Assembly: GCF_000024885.1 (NCBI RefSeq)
Contig: NC_013512.1
Span: 1,302,001 to 1,366,000, forward strand
Reading direction: 5' to 3'
From: Sulfurospirillum deleyianum DSM 6946
GTDB taxonomy: Bacteria; Campylobacterota; Campylobacteria; Campylobacterales; Sulfurospirillaceae
Length of the DNA stretch: 64,000 nucleotides
This document shows positions 17,255 to 27,005 of the stretch, piece by piece. The position numbers and the translations under genes were made by a program. Position 1 is the stretch's first letter. Every line of letters begins with the position of its first letter. Under the pieces are notes generated by a model. The model worked only from the letters and a program-made list of their open reading frames with translations, was not told the DNA's origin and searched no databases.

Positions 17255-18034
17255 ATGCTTTTAGGTATAAATATTGATCATATTGCGGTGCTTAGAGAAG
17301 CGAGAAAAGTCAACGACCCTGATCCTTTGGATGCCATCTCTTTAGTGAAACGTTCAGGAGCGGATCAAATTACCATTCATCTAAGAGAAGACCGCCGTCA
17401 CATCAATGATGATGATGCTTCTAAAATCATTCAAAACGCACAACTTCCTGTTAATTTAGAGTGTTCTATTAATGAAGAGATTATTGAAAAAGTTTTAGAA
17501 CTTCGTCCACACCGTGCAACATTAGTTCCTGAAAAACGTGAAGAAGTGACAACGGAGGGAGGGCTAGATGTGTATAAAAACCAAACACGTATCACAGATA
17601 TCGCCAAACGTTTAGCCAAAGAGCATATTGAACTTTCACTCTTTATTGACCCAACAAGCGCTATGATAGAAGCATCTCAACAAACAGGCGCTCAATGGGT
17701 AGAACTGCATACGGGTCTTTATGCCAACATTTACGCCATGCTCTACTCTAACCTCTCTCGCTCAGCACATAGCATTAAAGCCTTAGAATTAGACAGAGAA
17801 TCCTTACATGTAAAGCTAATTGAAGCCACGCATGAACTTGAAATGGCAGCTAAATATGCTCATCAATTAGGGCTTAAAGTAGCAGCAGGGCATGGATTAA
17901 ACTACCACAATGTCAAACGTATTGTACAAATTAAAGAAATTTGCGAACTGAACATTGGACAGAGCATCATCGCACGCTCTGTTTTTGTTGGGTTTGAAAG
18001 CGCTATCAAAGAGATGTTAGGATTGTTACGATGA
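17255..18034 (+). CDS. pdxJ: Pyridoxine 5'-phosphate synthase
   Basis: PdxJ condenses 1-deoxyxylulose 5-phosphate with the PdxA product to form pyridoxine 5'-phosphate in the DXP-dependent vitamin B6 route. The 259-residue TIM barrel starts LLGINIDHIAVLREAR and shows IHLREDRRHI, VPEKREEVTTEGGLDV and AAGHGLNYHNV, all family signatures. It overlaps pdxA by four bases. A palindrome variant at 17803-17814 encodes LHVK (SLHVKLIEATHE). Confidence 0.96.
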   Translation: MLLGINIDHIAVLREARKVNDPDPLDAISLVKRSGADQITIHLREDRRHINDDDASKIIQNAQLPVNLECSINEEIIEKVLELRPHRATLVPEKREEVTTEGGLDVYKNQTRITDIAKRLAKEHIELSLFIDPTSAMIEASQQTGAQWVELHTGLYANIYAMLYSNLSRSAHSIKALELDRESLHVKLIEATHELEMAAKYAHQLGLKVAAGHGLNYHNVKRIVQIKEICELNIGQSIIARSVFVGFESAIKEMLGLLR

Positions 18035-18966
18035 AAAAAATAGCGATTAGCATTGGGGATTTAAATGGAATTGGTCTGGAAATTGCGCTAAGAGCGCATG
18101 ATGAAGTTAAAAAGCTGTGCCAACCGATTTATTGTATTAATGAAAATATGCTAGGTTGGGGGGCTGCGCTTTTAGGCTTAGATGTTCCTTTGGATTTTGA
18201 GATACGAGATTGTGGCAAAGTTTTTGAAATTGAAGCAGGTGTCTGTTCAGCAGAAGCGGGAGAGAGTTCGTATGACTCTTTTATTACTGCTGTGGCTTTG
18301 GCTAAAAGTAATGAAGTCAGTGGCATTGTCACCCTTCCTATTAACAAAGAGTCATGGGCAATGGCAGGACTGGAGTACAAAGGTCATACCGATGCACTCA
18401 GTGATTTATTGGGTTGTGAAGCGATTATGATGCTAGGATGTGAGGAGATGTTTACCATTTTATACACCCATCATATTCCTTTGTGTGATGTTCCGCATGA
18501 AATCAAAGCAAAAAAACTCAAACCTTTTTTACTCAAAGTCTATGAAGAGCTAGGGGAAGATAAAATCGCTGTCTTAGGACTGAACCCACATGCGGGAGAT
18601 AATGGTGTCATTGGAGGAGAAGAAGAGGAGATTAAAAAAGCGATTGCAAAAGCAAACCACTTTTTAGAGCGTGAAGTCTTTATAGGACCTTTAGTTCCTG
18701 ATATGGCATTTACCAAAGCCAATCGTGAGAAATTTCGCTACTTCGTCTGTATGTATCACGATCAAGGACTGATTCCACTCAAAGCACTCTATTTTGATGA
18801 AAGCATTAATGTAAGCCTCAATGCAGGCGTTGTTCGAACATCCGTCGATCATGGAACAGCATTTGATATTGCCTATAAAGATGCACATCCCTCAATACTC
18901 AGTTACGTAAATGCGATTAAAGAAGCAGTTAAACTCGCTAATGGAAAAAAATTACTTACATTTTAG
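18031..18966 (+). CDS. pdxA: 4-hydroxythreonine-4-phosphate dehydrogenase
   Basis: PdxA oxidises 4-phosphohydroxythreonine with NAD to the amino-ketone used by PdxJ. The 311-residue protein starts KKIAISIGDLNGIGLEI and has the metal-binding KGHTDAL and MYHDQGLIPLKAL motifs, plus GVVRTSVDHGTAFDIAYKD near the end. It is coupled to pdxJ (ATGA overlap). Its end overlaps the oppositely oriented mnmH by 11 bases, leaving no room for a terminator. Confidence 0.96.
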   Translation: MKKIAISIGDLNGIGLEIALRAHDEVKKLCQPIYCINENMLGWGAALLGLDVPLDFEIRDCGKVFEIEAGVCSAEAGESSYDSFITAVALAKSNEVSGIVTLPINKESWAMAGLEYKGHTDALSDLLGCEAIMMLGCEEMFTILYTHHIPLCDVPHEIKAKKLKPFLLKVYEELGEDKIAVLGLNPHAGDNGVIGGEEEEIKKAIAKANHFLEREVFIGPLVPDMAFTKANREKFRYFVCMYHDQGLIPLKALYFDESINVSLNAGVVRTSVDHGTAFDIAYKDAHPSILSYVNAIKEAVKLANGKKLLTF

Positions 18967-19984
18967 AATCAGATAACGAAGAGAGTTTTACATGTAAAGA
19001 TTTGAGCGTTTCTAAAGCGCTCTTTTCTTCGTTATTTTCAAGCGACATATCGTTATGCTGAGGTTTTTTATAGACCCTATCGTAATACTCCACTAAAAGC
19101 ATCGCTACCACTTTTTCAAGGTCATGATGCTCATACGCTTCCAAAATCGCTTCTTTTATATTTTTTTGAATGTAAGGGGTGATTTTATACATCGCATGAT
19201 AAAAAAACTCAGGGCTCATCGTTTGATAATCATTTAAAATACGTTGAATACGCTGTTCTAATGGCGCAAAAACTTCAACACGAAACCCTTGATGAATACG
19301 TTGATACAGCAGTGAAGGAATGGTACATCTACCCATTTTTTTACTTTCTGCTTCCACAAAAATATACGATTCTGGCGGCAATGCTCGAAGCCTCTCGTAC
19401 AAATGATTTTCAAAACTCTTTTGGCTAGGCTGAATTCCTTTGATACTTCCAAAACTTGAACCTAAATGATTGGCAAGAGATTCAAGGTCTAAAGAAGAGG
19501 AGAGTTTTTGAAGCAACTCACTTTTTCCGCAGCCTGTATTGCCACCTAAGACAATAAAACGGTTGTGGGGCAAATGTTCTAAGTAATTTAAAACATGGTA
19601 GCGATAACGTTTATAGCCACCTTGAAGACGAAATACCTGATAGCCAATATGAGAGAGAATGATAGCCAGAGAACTTGACCTAAGCCCTCCTTTAGCACAA
19701 TAAATACCTATTTTTGAACCTATTTTATAGGCTCTACCAATCTCCATTAAATGACGTGCAGCATTAAGGCAGATATAGTGTGCCCCTAAAAGCTTTGCAT
19801 CGTTATGCGACACTTGTTTATAAACCGTTCCTACTTCATGATGTTCCGCGTCATTTAACGCATAATAATTAGAAGCACTAGGGATATGGGATTCATTAAA
19901 CTCTTTAGGGCTTCGTGCATCAATAAGCAAATCAAAAGAGGATTTTTGCGCTATAAACGCCTCAATCTCTAAATCCTTTAGCAT
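18956..19984 (-). CDS. mnmH: tRNA 2-selenouridine synthase
   Basis: MnmH (SelU/YbbB) replaces sulfur with selenium at the wobble 2-thiouridine of certain tRNAs, using selenophosphate, through a geranylated intermediate. The 342-residue protein has an N-terminal rhodanese domain (LLIDARSPKEF; catalytic C96 in IGIYCAKGGLRSSS) and a P-loop GGNTGCGKS (147-155), the expected two-domain layout. The motif is YCAKGG rather than the common CWRGG. It lies at the end of the trpC-HIT operon, as in Campylobacter from memory. It implies a selenophosphate synthetase elsewhere in the genome. A palindrome at 18987-18998 encodes LHVK near the C-terminus. Confidence 0.92.
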   Translation of the reverse strand: MLKDLEIEAFIAQKSSFDLLIDARSPKEFNESHIPSASNYYALNDAEHHEVGTVYKQVSHNDAKLLGAHYICLNAARHLMEIGRAYKIGSKIGIYCAKGGLRSSSLAIILSHIGYQVFRLQGGYKRYRYHVLNYLEHLPHNRFIVLGGNTGCGKSELLQKLSSSLDLESLANHLGSSFGSIKGIQPSQKSFENHLYERLRALPPESYIFVEAESKKMGRCTIPSLLYQRIHQGFRVEVFAPLEQRIQRILNDYQTMSPEFFYHAMYKITPYIQKNIKEAILEAYEHHDLEKVVAMLLVEYYDRVYKKPQHNDMSLENNEEKSALETLKSLHVKLSSLSDSKM

Positions 19985-20469
19985 GAAAGATACTTTGGAA
20001 TCAAACCTTTAAGATGTGTGTAGATTTTTTCAAAATCAGCCCCATAAACTCTGCTATCCGCAATGGTGGTAATAAAGTTGGTATCACCTAACCAGCGAGG
20101 AATCACATGATAATGAATATGTTCAGCAATGCCCGCTCCACCACTTTTACCTAAATTCATTCCTAAATTCACTCCTTGCGCTCCAATGCCCTCTTTTAAA
20201 AGAACAATACAACGCTGCACAATGAAAGAGATATGCATCCACACTTCAGGACTTAACGCTTCAACACAGTCAGTATGGTGGTGCGGAATTACCATAAAAT
20301 GCCCAGGAGAGTACGGGTAACGATTCATAACAATAAAACAGTGTTCATCACGGTAAAGTACATGATGTTCTTCATCTTTTTGGGGATGGTTTGTAATATT
20401 ACAAAAAACACATCCTTCTGGTTTTTCACTAAAATAAGCACTGCGCCATGGTGCGTACATATAATCCAT
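19978..20469 (-). CDS. HIT-family hydrolase
   Basis: A 163-residue histidine-triad protein, probably a nucleotide phosphorylase/hydrolase acting on Ap4A-like substrates. The triad is HIHYHVIPRW. An N-terminal CVFCNI motif with a later histidine resembles the zinc site of this branch. A TTG at 20472 is also in frame, but the ATG at 20469 overlaps the trpC stop (TGATG), and AAGG sits 7 bases upstream of it. Overlap with mnmH is 7 bases. Confidence 0.88.
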   Translation of the reverse strand: MDYMYAPWRSAYFSEKPEGCVFCNITNHPQKDEEHHVLYRDEHCFIVMNRYPYSPGHFMVIPHHHTDCVEALSPEVWMHISFIVQRCIVLLKEGIGAQGVNLGMNLGKSGGAGIAEHIHYHVIPRWLGDTNFITTIADSRVYGADFEKIYTHLKGLIPKYLSC

Positions 20470-21257
20470 CAATCTACCTTTTTTATCGCACGAAGAGAAG
20501 CTTCTATGTCATCTTCTCGCATAAAATACTCTCCAATTAAAAACGCATCTGCACCGACCTGACTTAGATGCTTAATAGTCTCTTTATCATTCAAGCCACT
20601 CTCTGCGACAATAATTTTATTTTGAGGAATCAGGGGCATCAGCTTTTCCGTTAAACTCATATCCATCTCAAACGTCTCTAAATTTCGATGGTTTATCCCG
20701 ATAATATTAGCTCCCGCATACATCGCTTTGACTAAATCTTCTTTGTCATGTATTTCGACTAAAACTTCTAGTCCAAGTCGTAATGCATACTCCAATAAAT
20801 GCTTAAGTTCAGTTTTACTCAGCGCTTTTGCAATCAATAAAATAAAATCAGCCCCATATACAAGCGCTTCTAAGATTTGATACTCATCAATAATAAAATC
20901 TTTACGCAACAAAGGGGTTGGAACATAACGGCGAATTTGAGTGAGGTATTCTAAGTTGCCTTTAAAATAGTGTGGCTCCGTGAGTACAGAGATAGCATCA
21001 GCGCCTCCAAGTTCATACGCCTTAGCAATCATCAAAGGGTCAAAATCCTCTTTAATAATTCCCTTACTTGGACTTGCCTTTTTGACTTCAGCAATAATGC
21101 GATAAGGGTTTTGTGGGGTCGCTTTCAGGTAGGGCTTTACATCACGAGGCATAAAAGGGTTGAAGGCAAGGCTTCTTCCCAACCAATCCATCGTGTACTC
21201 TTTTTTCTTTTTCTCTAAATCCTCACGTGTACGCTTAATAATCTCATCTAAAATCAT
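20469..21257 (-). CDS. trpC: Indole-3-glycerol phosphate synthase
   Basis: TrpC closes the indole ring of carboxyphenylaminodeoxyribulose phosphate in tryptophan synthesis. The 262-residue TIM barrel shows [49 protein letters not shown] and VAESGLN. The frame extends to 21278, but the ATG at 21257 overlaps the stop of the upstream TPR gene (TAATG), and MILDEII is the usual family start. It is monofunctional, with no fused TrpF, and stands apart from other trp genes. Confidence 0.95.
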   Translation of the reverse strand: MILDEIIKRTREDLEKKKKEYTMDWLGRSLAFNPFMPRDVKPYLKATPQNPYRIIAEVKKASPSKGIIKEDFDPLMIAKAYELGGADAISVLTEPHYFKGNLEYLTQIRRYVPTPLLRKDFIIDEYQILEALVYGADFILLIAKALSKTELKHLLEYALRLGLEVLVEIHDKEDLVKAMYAGANIIGINHRNLETFEMDMSLTEKLMPLIPQNKIIVAESGLNDKETIKHLSQVGADAFLIGEYFMREDDIEASLRAIKKVD

Positions 21258-22522
21258 TATTTTTTCTCTTCTAAACATTTTTTAATAGCATTAAGGTGTT
21301 CCAAAACTTCTTCTTCCATAATCGACTCACCCAACTCTTTGATGATTTCATACGCCTTTTCACATTGTCCAATCTTGTAGTATCCCCATGCCAATGAGTC
21401 AAGATAAAAAGGAGAATTGGGTTCCATTTTAAGGGCTTCTTGAACTAAACTAATCCCTTTTTCAATCTGCATATCATGGTCAATCAACAAATAACCATAA
21501 TAGTTAAAATAGACCGAATCCCGTAAAACACTCGTCACTTCTTCAAATTTACTGGCAATCGACTGAAGCACTTCAGCCGTTAAATCATTCTTATGCAACT
21601 CATATTCATAAATAGCCATTTTTCCCAAATAATCAAGATTTTTACTCTCATTGTACAAACGCTCTGCCAATGTATAGGCATCTAAAAAACGTTTTTGTGT
21701 CGCATAAATGTGTAAAAGCATATCTTGATTGTAGGGAGTTTCTTGCAGAAAATCAATGGCACCTTTTGTATCTTTCATATACAACATCAATTCTATAATT
21801 TTTTTAGACAACTCTTCATTTTGATGCTCTTTATAGAGCTTTTTATAAGTTGCAATTAAGCCTTGTACATTGCGTTCTCGTCCATAAATCTCAATCAATT
21901 TAAAACACGTTTTATTGCCACAGCCTTCCATATTGGCATAAGTTTCTAAATGTGCGATAGCATCATCCCTACGATCCAAAAAGCGGTATTGTAACTCAAC
22001 AATGTTAATGAGTAAATCCTCAGACTGTTCTTGTTTATAGGCACTTTCAAAATACTTAAGTGCTAGATCATACGCTTTCATTTGAAGGTATAAATTCCCA
22101 GCGATACTTAAATGTTGAACACTTTTATCGTGTGCGATGAGTTTTAAAATCTCTTTTTCTGCTTCTTCGTAGCGTTTTTCTTTCACCAACTGCCCAACCC
22201 ACAAACGGTTAAAGTTTTTCTCATCAGGGTATTTTTGAAGCCCTTCTTGAATGAGCGTGGACGCATCAGGCTCGCCTAAAACAAACGCCAGTCCAGCATC
22301 TTCCATCAAATAAACTTTTTTTTGACTCTGTTCATACAAAAGATGGTAAATTTTTCTAGCATTGACATAATCACCATTTTGTTGGTAATTCAAAGCTTGC
22401 AAAATAAGATTGTCTTCTTCTTCAAACACTTTTTTAGTGGTTTCATTAAGCACAACAACCTCTTTTGTGCTACATCCTACGACTAAAAAGAGAACGACTA
22501 TAAGCGAATAATACCGGGACAT
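21257..22522 (-). CDS. TPR-repeat lipoprotein
   Basis: A 421-residue predicted lipoprotein with signal peptide and lipobox ([15 protein letters not shown]), followed by helical repeats of the TPR/Sel1 kind across most of the chain, for example [33 protein letters not shown] and [19 protein letters not shown]. The family is seen in Campylobacterota next to trpC, but its function is not known to me; protein scaffolding at the membrane is a guess. The start lies 25 bases inside the preceding cysteine-cluster gene. Confidence 0.82.
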   Translation of the reverse strand: MSRYYSLIVVLFLVVGCSTKEVVVLNETTKKVFEEEDNLILQALNYQQNGDYVNARKIYHLLYEQSQKKVYLMEDAGLAFVLGEPDASTLIQEGLQKYPDEKNFNRLWVGQLVKEKRYEEAEKEILKLIAHDKSVQHLSIAGNLYLQMKAYDLALKYFESAYKQEQSEDLLINIVELQYRFLDRRDDAIAHLETYANMEGCGNKTCFKLIEIYGRERNVQGLIATYKKLYKEHQNEELSKKIIELMLYMKDTKGAIDFLQETPYNQDMLLHIYATQKRFLDAYTLAERLYNESKNLDYLGKMAIYEYELHKNDLTAEVLQSIASKFEEVTSVLRDSVYFNYYGYLLIDHDMQIEKGISLVQEALKMEPNSPFYLDSLAWGYYKIGQCEKAYEIIKELGESIMEEEVLEHLNAIKKCLEEKK

Positions 22523-22878
22523 TCTGAAACTACCTCGTCAATGTTTTCTTTAAAATATTCCCAAAAAGGAAAGGTTCGACACTGAGATGGACGCACGTCA
22601 TAGATGGAACAACTCTTTTTTGCTCTATCAAAAAAGATACACCCATACCCATCTTCATACGCAACCTCTTTAATCGTGAAACGATAGCGAATTTTTAGTA
22701 AATAGTTATTGATAAACGTCTCTTTTGTTAATAAAAGTTTTTCAGCCATGGCTGCTATCTCTAAGGGCGTCACCCAAATGTATCCGCTTTCGCCTATACA
22801 ACAGCGTCCTTCACAACTTTGACACGCTTTGGGATTGAAGGCATAAGGATAATTTTCACAATAGATTAATTCGTCCAT
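22498..22878 (-). CDS. YkgJ-type zinc/iron-chelating cysteine cluster protein
   Basis: A 126-residue protein with the UPF0153/YkgJ pattern: CQSCEGRCC near residue 19, then CSIYDVRPSQCRTFPFWE and a final SECPG. The cysteines are thought to bind a metal or Fe-S centre. Function in the cell is unknown. It overlaps both neighbours (13 bases with the methyltransferase and 25 with the TPR gene), so it belongs to the same operon. Confidence 0.85.
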   Translation of the reverse strand: MDELIYCENYPYAFNPKACQSCEGRCCIGESGYIWVTPLEIAAMAEKLLLTKETFINNYLLKIRYRFTIKEVAYEDGYGCIFFDRAKKSCSIYDVRPSQCRTFPFWEYFKENIDEVVSECPGIIRL

Positions 22879-23567
22879 TCAAGACTCTTTGTTTGGGAAT
22901 GTTTAAAAATTGCTTGAGCTTCTTCGCTCATCTCATTTTGCTGATACATCATTAAAGGTGCGTGGATTTTGCACAATGATTTTGAATTTTTACGTGCACT
23001 AACCAACACCAAAGAGGCTTCTTTATCCTCTTTAGGGTGAACGAAACGGAGCGCTTCAACGCTGAGTTTATTTTCAAGCAAAGCATGCATAACGTTGCCT
23101 AATTGTTTAGCATCATAGCAGAAACAAAAATAACCACGATTGGAGAGATTTTTACTGACCTTTTTCACAAAGGCCTCAAAAGGTAACGCACTACTATAAC
23201 GACTTAAGCGCAGGGATTCATTCTCGCTTTTGACAACACCTTGATGATAAAAAGGAGGATTTGAAATGATAAAATCAAATTTAAACTCAAAACGCTCCTC
23301 TAAAAAATCCTTACATGTAAACGCTTCCATCTCTAAATGATTGGCTAAGGCATTGGCGTGTGCAATCTCACAATTTTTAGCTTGAATATCCAAAAGATGT
23401 ACCTCTAAAGTAGGAAAATCACGTTTGAGCAAAAGTCCTAAGATGCCACATCCACATCCAACATCTAAAACCCTCCCTTTGGGTTTAAGGCGTGCGATAA
23501 AATCGTATAAAAAAAGGGTGTCACTGTTATAGCGATACCCTTCGTTGGGTTGAAAGAGTGTCAGCAT
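22866..23567 (-). CDS. SAM-dependent methyltransferase, TrmN6-like
   Basis: A 233-residue class I methyltransferase with SAM motif VLDVGCGCGILGLLL and the N6-adenine catalytic motif NPPFYHQG. The combination and length resemble TrmN6 (YfiC), which methylates A37 of tRNA-Val, but small rRNA or protein methyltransferases share the motif. It starts on the base that ends the coiled-coil gene. A palindrome variant at 23310-23321 encodes FTCK. Confidence 0.8.
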   Translation of the reverse strand: MLTLFQPNEGYRYNSDTLFLYDFIARLKPKGRVLDVGCGCGILGLLLKRDFPTLEVHLLDIQAKNCEIAHANALANHLEMEAFTCKDFLEERFEFKFDFIISNPPFYHQGVVKSENESLRLSRYSSALPFEAFVKKVSKNLSNRGYFCFCYDAKQLGNVMHALLENKLSVEALRFVHPKEDKEASLVLVSARKNSKSLCKIHAPLMMYQQNEMSEEAQAIFKHSQTKSLEWTN

Positions 23568-25918
23568 TAGCGATAAACCTTGATTTGGAACCCTCTTGCC
23601 TTATCCAATTCAATGTTCGAAAGAGCATAGCTGATTTTTGCACCCTCTCCAAGCTGTTCTGTTACCAAATCACCTCCAGCTTTCGCTCTGGCTTTTCCTA
23701 AACCAATGTTTGCCAATCCACTGATGCGATCAATCTCGCTCTCTTCAACACCCATTTTTTTACTCTTAATCAATTTTAAAGAAGCAAATCCACCATTATC
23801 GACAATGGGAGTTACCTCAAAAAAGTATGAAGTATCGTATTGCGATAAAAAGGCTTTGACTTCATTGTGGCATTGACGAGAAATCGCATTGACCCCTGTT
23901 CCCATATCCGTACACGTAATTTGACTCACATAACTGAGCTTTTCACTCTTCTTCGTTACAGGAGCTGGTTGCGATGGCACTGCCACACTTTTTTTAAGAG
24001 CATTTTCTTTGGCATTCAGTGCTTCCAAATATGCCATCTCTTTTTGTTTTAGCTCCTCTTTGAGCTTTACATGTAAAGCCTCTTTCTCTTTCACCTCATC
24101 GTAAAGTTTTTTGAGTTTGACCTCACTTTCACGCTGTTCTTTTTCCATCATCGCTAGTTTTGAATTTAAGGCTACCACTTCATTACTGTGTTCCAAAGCA
24201 CGTGTGGATTTTGCCTCTTCTTTTTTTACATGTAACGCTTCTAATGCCTTCTCTTTCTCTTTGAGACTCTCTTTAAGCTCCACAATCAACACATGCGCTT
24301 CTTTAAGTTTGCTCATCTCTTCTTTTTGATTTTTATCGCTTTGTTGATTAAGAAGGGCTAGATTTGCTTTGAGCGTTTTTAACTCTTGTTCATACGTTTG
24401 CGTTTGAAGGCTTAAAGCATCATTGGTTCGTACCAACTCTTCATTTTGATGTTTCATCCGATCATAATTCTCTTGTGCTGTTGTTTTATATTCATTCAGC
24501 TGTTTATCCAGTTGCAAGAGTAATTCTTGTTTATAACGATCAAAATGTGCTATTTTTTCATTGAAAATACGGTAATTTTTATTGTGTGTTTTGTTACTCT
24601 CTTCCAGACGTTTTTGCACTTCAGTTTCAAAATTTTGCGTTTGAGCTTCCAGAGTAGCAACCTTGCTTTCTAACGCTTTAATTTTTCCCTCTTTTTGCGT
24701 GCTTCCTTCCATCTCTTTTGTCAAAGAAGCCTCTAAGCCTTGAATGCGTTTTTGACTCGCTTCCTCACCCTCTTTTTGCGTTGAGACCAATGCATCGTAA
24801 CGTTTTTTCTCCTCTTCAAGATAGTGCTTAAACTTCTCAAAATCTTTCTCATTTTCCAACATTAATGCTTCAATGTGCTTTTTCGCACTGGCAAGTTCAG
24901 CGATGAGTTGCTTTTGCTTCTCTTCCTGAGTCGTCACCTTTTTTAAAGCCTCCGCCTCTTTTGCCGCCAATGCCTCTTTCTCTTTGGCAAGCTGTTGAAC
25001 ATACTCCGCTTTTAAACGCTCTATCTCTTCTTTTTGTTCACGAATCAGTTGCTGTCGTTTTTCTTCTGCTTCGGTGAGTTTTTGTGCCTCTTTTTCTAAA
25101 GCAACGCCTCTTTCTTTCAGCTGATTCTCTTTTTCGCCCAACTGCTTTGTATGCTCTTCCTCTTTTAAACGCAATTTCTCATATAATTGAGTAATTTCTA
25201 CTTTGAGTGTAGCGATATTTTTCTCATAAGGAGAGCGTTTAGCCTCTTCTTCTTCACGTACTTTTTGAAGTTCTTTTTCATGGGTAGAGAGTACTTCTTG
25301 TTGTTTGCGTTCAAAAGAGAGTATCTCTGATTTGAGTTTATTGTTTTCACTGTTTGAATTTTGAGAAAGTAGAACATTCTCTTTTTGAAGTTCATTGAGT
25401 TTTAGTGTCAATTCACTGATATTTTTAAAATGCTGTTCTTCTGCCTCACTTAAACGTGCTGTACTCTTCTCCATCCATCCTTTTTTCTCCTCATCGAATA
25501 CTTGTTGCTGTGCCTCTAGTTTTCGCATGAGTTCATCTTTATCCGTTGCCATTAAAAGATTATCATGATGTAAAAAAAGTAATGTCTTCTGTAAACGAGC
25601 CACCATGCGTTTTAAATCATGCATGGTTAACGCATCTTCTGGAATTTTTTTTCCAAAATCATCCACATAATGCTCTAATTCTAAATTCTCTTCTTTACTT
25701 TGTGCCAGTGTCGCCTCTTTGTCAATGTAGCGCTTTTGTAGCTCAAGAGGCAAATCACTAAACTTAACATCTTTTTTAGGAATATAATTCTCACCTAACT
25801 CGTCAAAAGAGACACCATCAAAATTACCCAATGAGTAGGAGGCGATGCCTCCTGCAACCACAACAGAACCTAAAAAGAGATTGAGCCATTGCGAAGAAGA
25901 GAGCGTTTTTTTAAACAT
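23567..25918 (-). CDS. Membrane-anchored giant coiled-coil protein of unknown function
   Basis: A 783-residue protein. A single N-terminal membrane segment (about 12-30, NLFLGSVVVAGGIASYSLG) is followed by an extremely Glu/Lys/Gln-rich coiled coil from about 85 to 660. A compact C-terminal domain (~670-783) has two cysteines (ITCTDMG and RQCHNEV) and a GLGKARAKAGGDLV stretch faintly like OmpA-type peptidoglycan-binding domains. I cannot assign a function. Topology suggests an inner-membrane anchor with a long periplasmic rod. Two palindromes (24066, 24225) encode LHVK within the rod. Automated annotation as Uso1-like would rest on coiled-coil composition only. Confidence 0.8.
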   Translation of the reverse strand: MFKKTLSSSQWLNLFLGSVVVAGGIASYSLGNFDGVSFDELGENYIPKKDVKFSDLPLELQKRYIDKEATLAQSKEENLELEHYVDDFGKKIPEDALTMHDLKRMVARLQKTLLFLHHDNLLMATDKDELMRKLEAQQQVFDEEKKGWMEKSTARLSEAEEQHFKNISELTLKLNELQKENVLLSQNSNSENNKLKSEILSFERKQQEVLSTHEKELQKVREEEEAKRSPYEKNIATLKVEITQLYEKLRLKEEEHTKQLGEKENQLKERGVALEKEAQKLTEAEEKRQQLIREQKEEIERLKAEYVQQLAKEKEALAAKEAEALKKVTTQEEKQKQLIAELASAKKHIEALMLENEKDFEKFKHYLEEEKKRYDALVSTQKEGEEASQKRIQGLEASLTKEMEGSTQKEGKIKALESKVATLEAQTQNFETEVQKRLEESNKTHNKNYRIFNEKIAHFDRYKQELLLQLDKQLNEYKTTAQENYDRMKHQNEELVRTNDALSLQTQTYEQELKTLKANLALLNQQSDKNQKEEMSKLKEAHVLIVELKESLKEKEKALEALHVKKEEAKSTRALEHSNEVVALNSKLAMMEKEQRESEVKLKKLYDEVKEKEALHVKLKEELKQKEMAYLEALNAKENALKKSVAVPSQPAPVTKKSEKLSYVSQITCTDMGTGVNAISRQCHNEVKAFLSQYDTSYFFEVTPIVDNGGFASLKLIKSKKMGVEESEIDRISGLANIGLGKARAKAGGDLVTEQLGEGAKISYALSNIELDKARGFQIKVYR

Positions 25919-25926
25919 CCAAAACC

Positions 25927-26886
25927 TTAACTATGGTGTGTTTTTAACATATGTGTAACAATATAATACGCGTGATTTAAAGCAATAGCAATGCTTCCAC
26001 CGCTTTTTACTGCAATATCACCCGCAAGGTATAACCCTTTTGTTTTCGTCTCATAGTTTTCATCAAATTCAGCCTTACCCTCTTCCGTGAAAGTAATACC
26101 GCATTTTTTGAGAAAATCAATCGGGGTTGTACCGCCAATCGCATAAATCACTCTATCATACACCGTATCGTACCCATCCGTAAAGTGGACTTTAGGCAAA
26201 CCATTTTCATTTTCAATACTCACAATATCCATTCCCAAACGCAATCTGAGTTTTTCTTGACCATTGTATTCTTGAATCATTTGAAGGTTAATATCATTGA
26301 GTCTGCTAAAGCTCTCTCTTCTGTAATTTAATGTAATGTTATTGGTTTTTGAGAGTTCAAGGGCGTACTCTACCGCAGAGTTTCCCCCACCCACGATTAA
26401 AATTTTCTCATTTTGGGAGCATTTATCGAGATTGAAATTGATACGCTCTTTAAGAGAAAGAGGCAACGTATAGTCTGGTTTATTGGGTTTTCCCATCGTT
26501 CCAATGGCAATGACAACGTACTTGGCTACATACCCTGCTTTACTGGTCACAATACGAAATTCATCCCCTATTTTGCTGATACTCTCAACCTCACTGTTAA
26601 ATGCGGTATCAATTTCGCCTTTATCAAGCAGAGAATCAAAATAGTTCAGTGTACTCTCTTTGGTGCCATCACGAAAATCAATGCTACCTTCTAGTTTAAC
26701 CTCTTGCCCTTTGTAGTTTTTATCAACACGTTTATTATCTTTATAAAATTTACGAATGGTTTGGGAGTGGTTATCCCCTTTTTCAATCATCAAAATATTT
26801 TCAATACCCAACACCTTTGCTTCAACCGCAGCGCCAATGCCACCAGGTCCACCACCAATGATCACCAGATCATATATTTCATGCAT
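25927..26886 (-). CDS. fqrB: NAD(P)H flavin oxidoreductase, FqrB / YpdA-like
   Basis: A 319-residue thioredoxin-reductase-fold protein with FAD motif VIIGGGPGGIGAAVEA and NAD(P) motif ILIVGGGNSAVEYALEL, ending GLYLAGDIAVKSGGSIAIALNH. It lacks the CxxC of thioredoxin reductase. In Helicobacter the orthologue-type protein HP1164 was described as flavodoxin:quinone reductase FqrB, and Cj0559 next to proA looks equivalent; that match is from memory of order and sequence style. Bacillithiol-type reductase YpdA is a related alternative. It has its own -10 box and is divergent from proA. Confidence 0.72.
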   Translation of the reverse strand: MHEIYDLVIIGGGPGGIGAAVEAKVLGIENILMIEKGDNHSQTIRKFYKDNKRVDKNYKGQEVKLEGSIDFRDGTKESTLNYFDSLLDKGEIDTAFNSEVESISKIGDEFRIVTSKAGYVAKYVVIAIGTMGKPNKPDYTLPLSLKERINFNLDKCSQNEKILIVGGGNSAVEYALELSKTNNITLNYRRESFSRLNDINLQMIQEYNGQEKLRLRLGMDIVSIENENGLPKVHFTDGYDTVYDRVIYAIGGTTPIDFLKKCGITFTEEGKAEFDENYETKTKGLYLAGDIAVKSGGSIAIALNHAYYIVTHMLKTHHS

Positions 26887-26923
26887 GATATTTTCCTTAT
26901 TTTTTTATCTTTATTAAGGTGGA

Positions 26924-26929
26924 TTATAG
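26924..26929 (-). promoter_or_regulatory. -10 box for fqrB
   Basis: GCTATAATCC on the minus strand, 38 bases before the fqrB ATG, in the divergent fqrB/proA interval. Confidence 0.55.
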
Positions 26930-27005
26930 CGTGGACATACTTATGACATATTAAATATAAAAAGTGTAAAATCCAACGAAATTATCGCATAAGAAAGGTC
27001 GTTTC

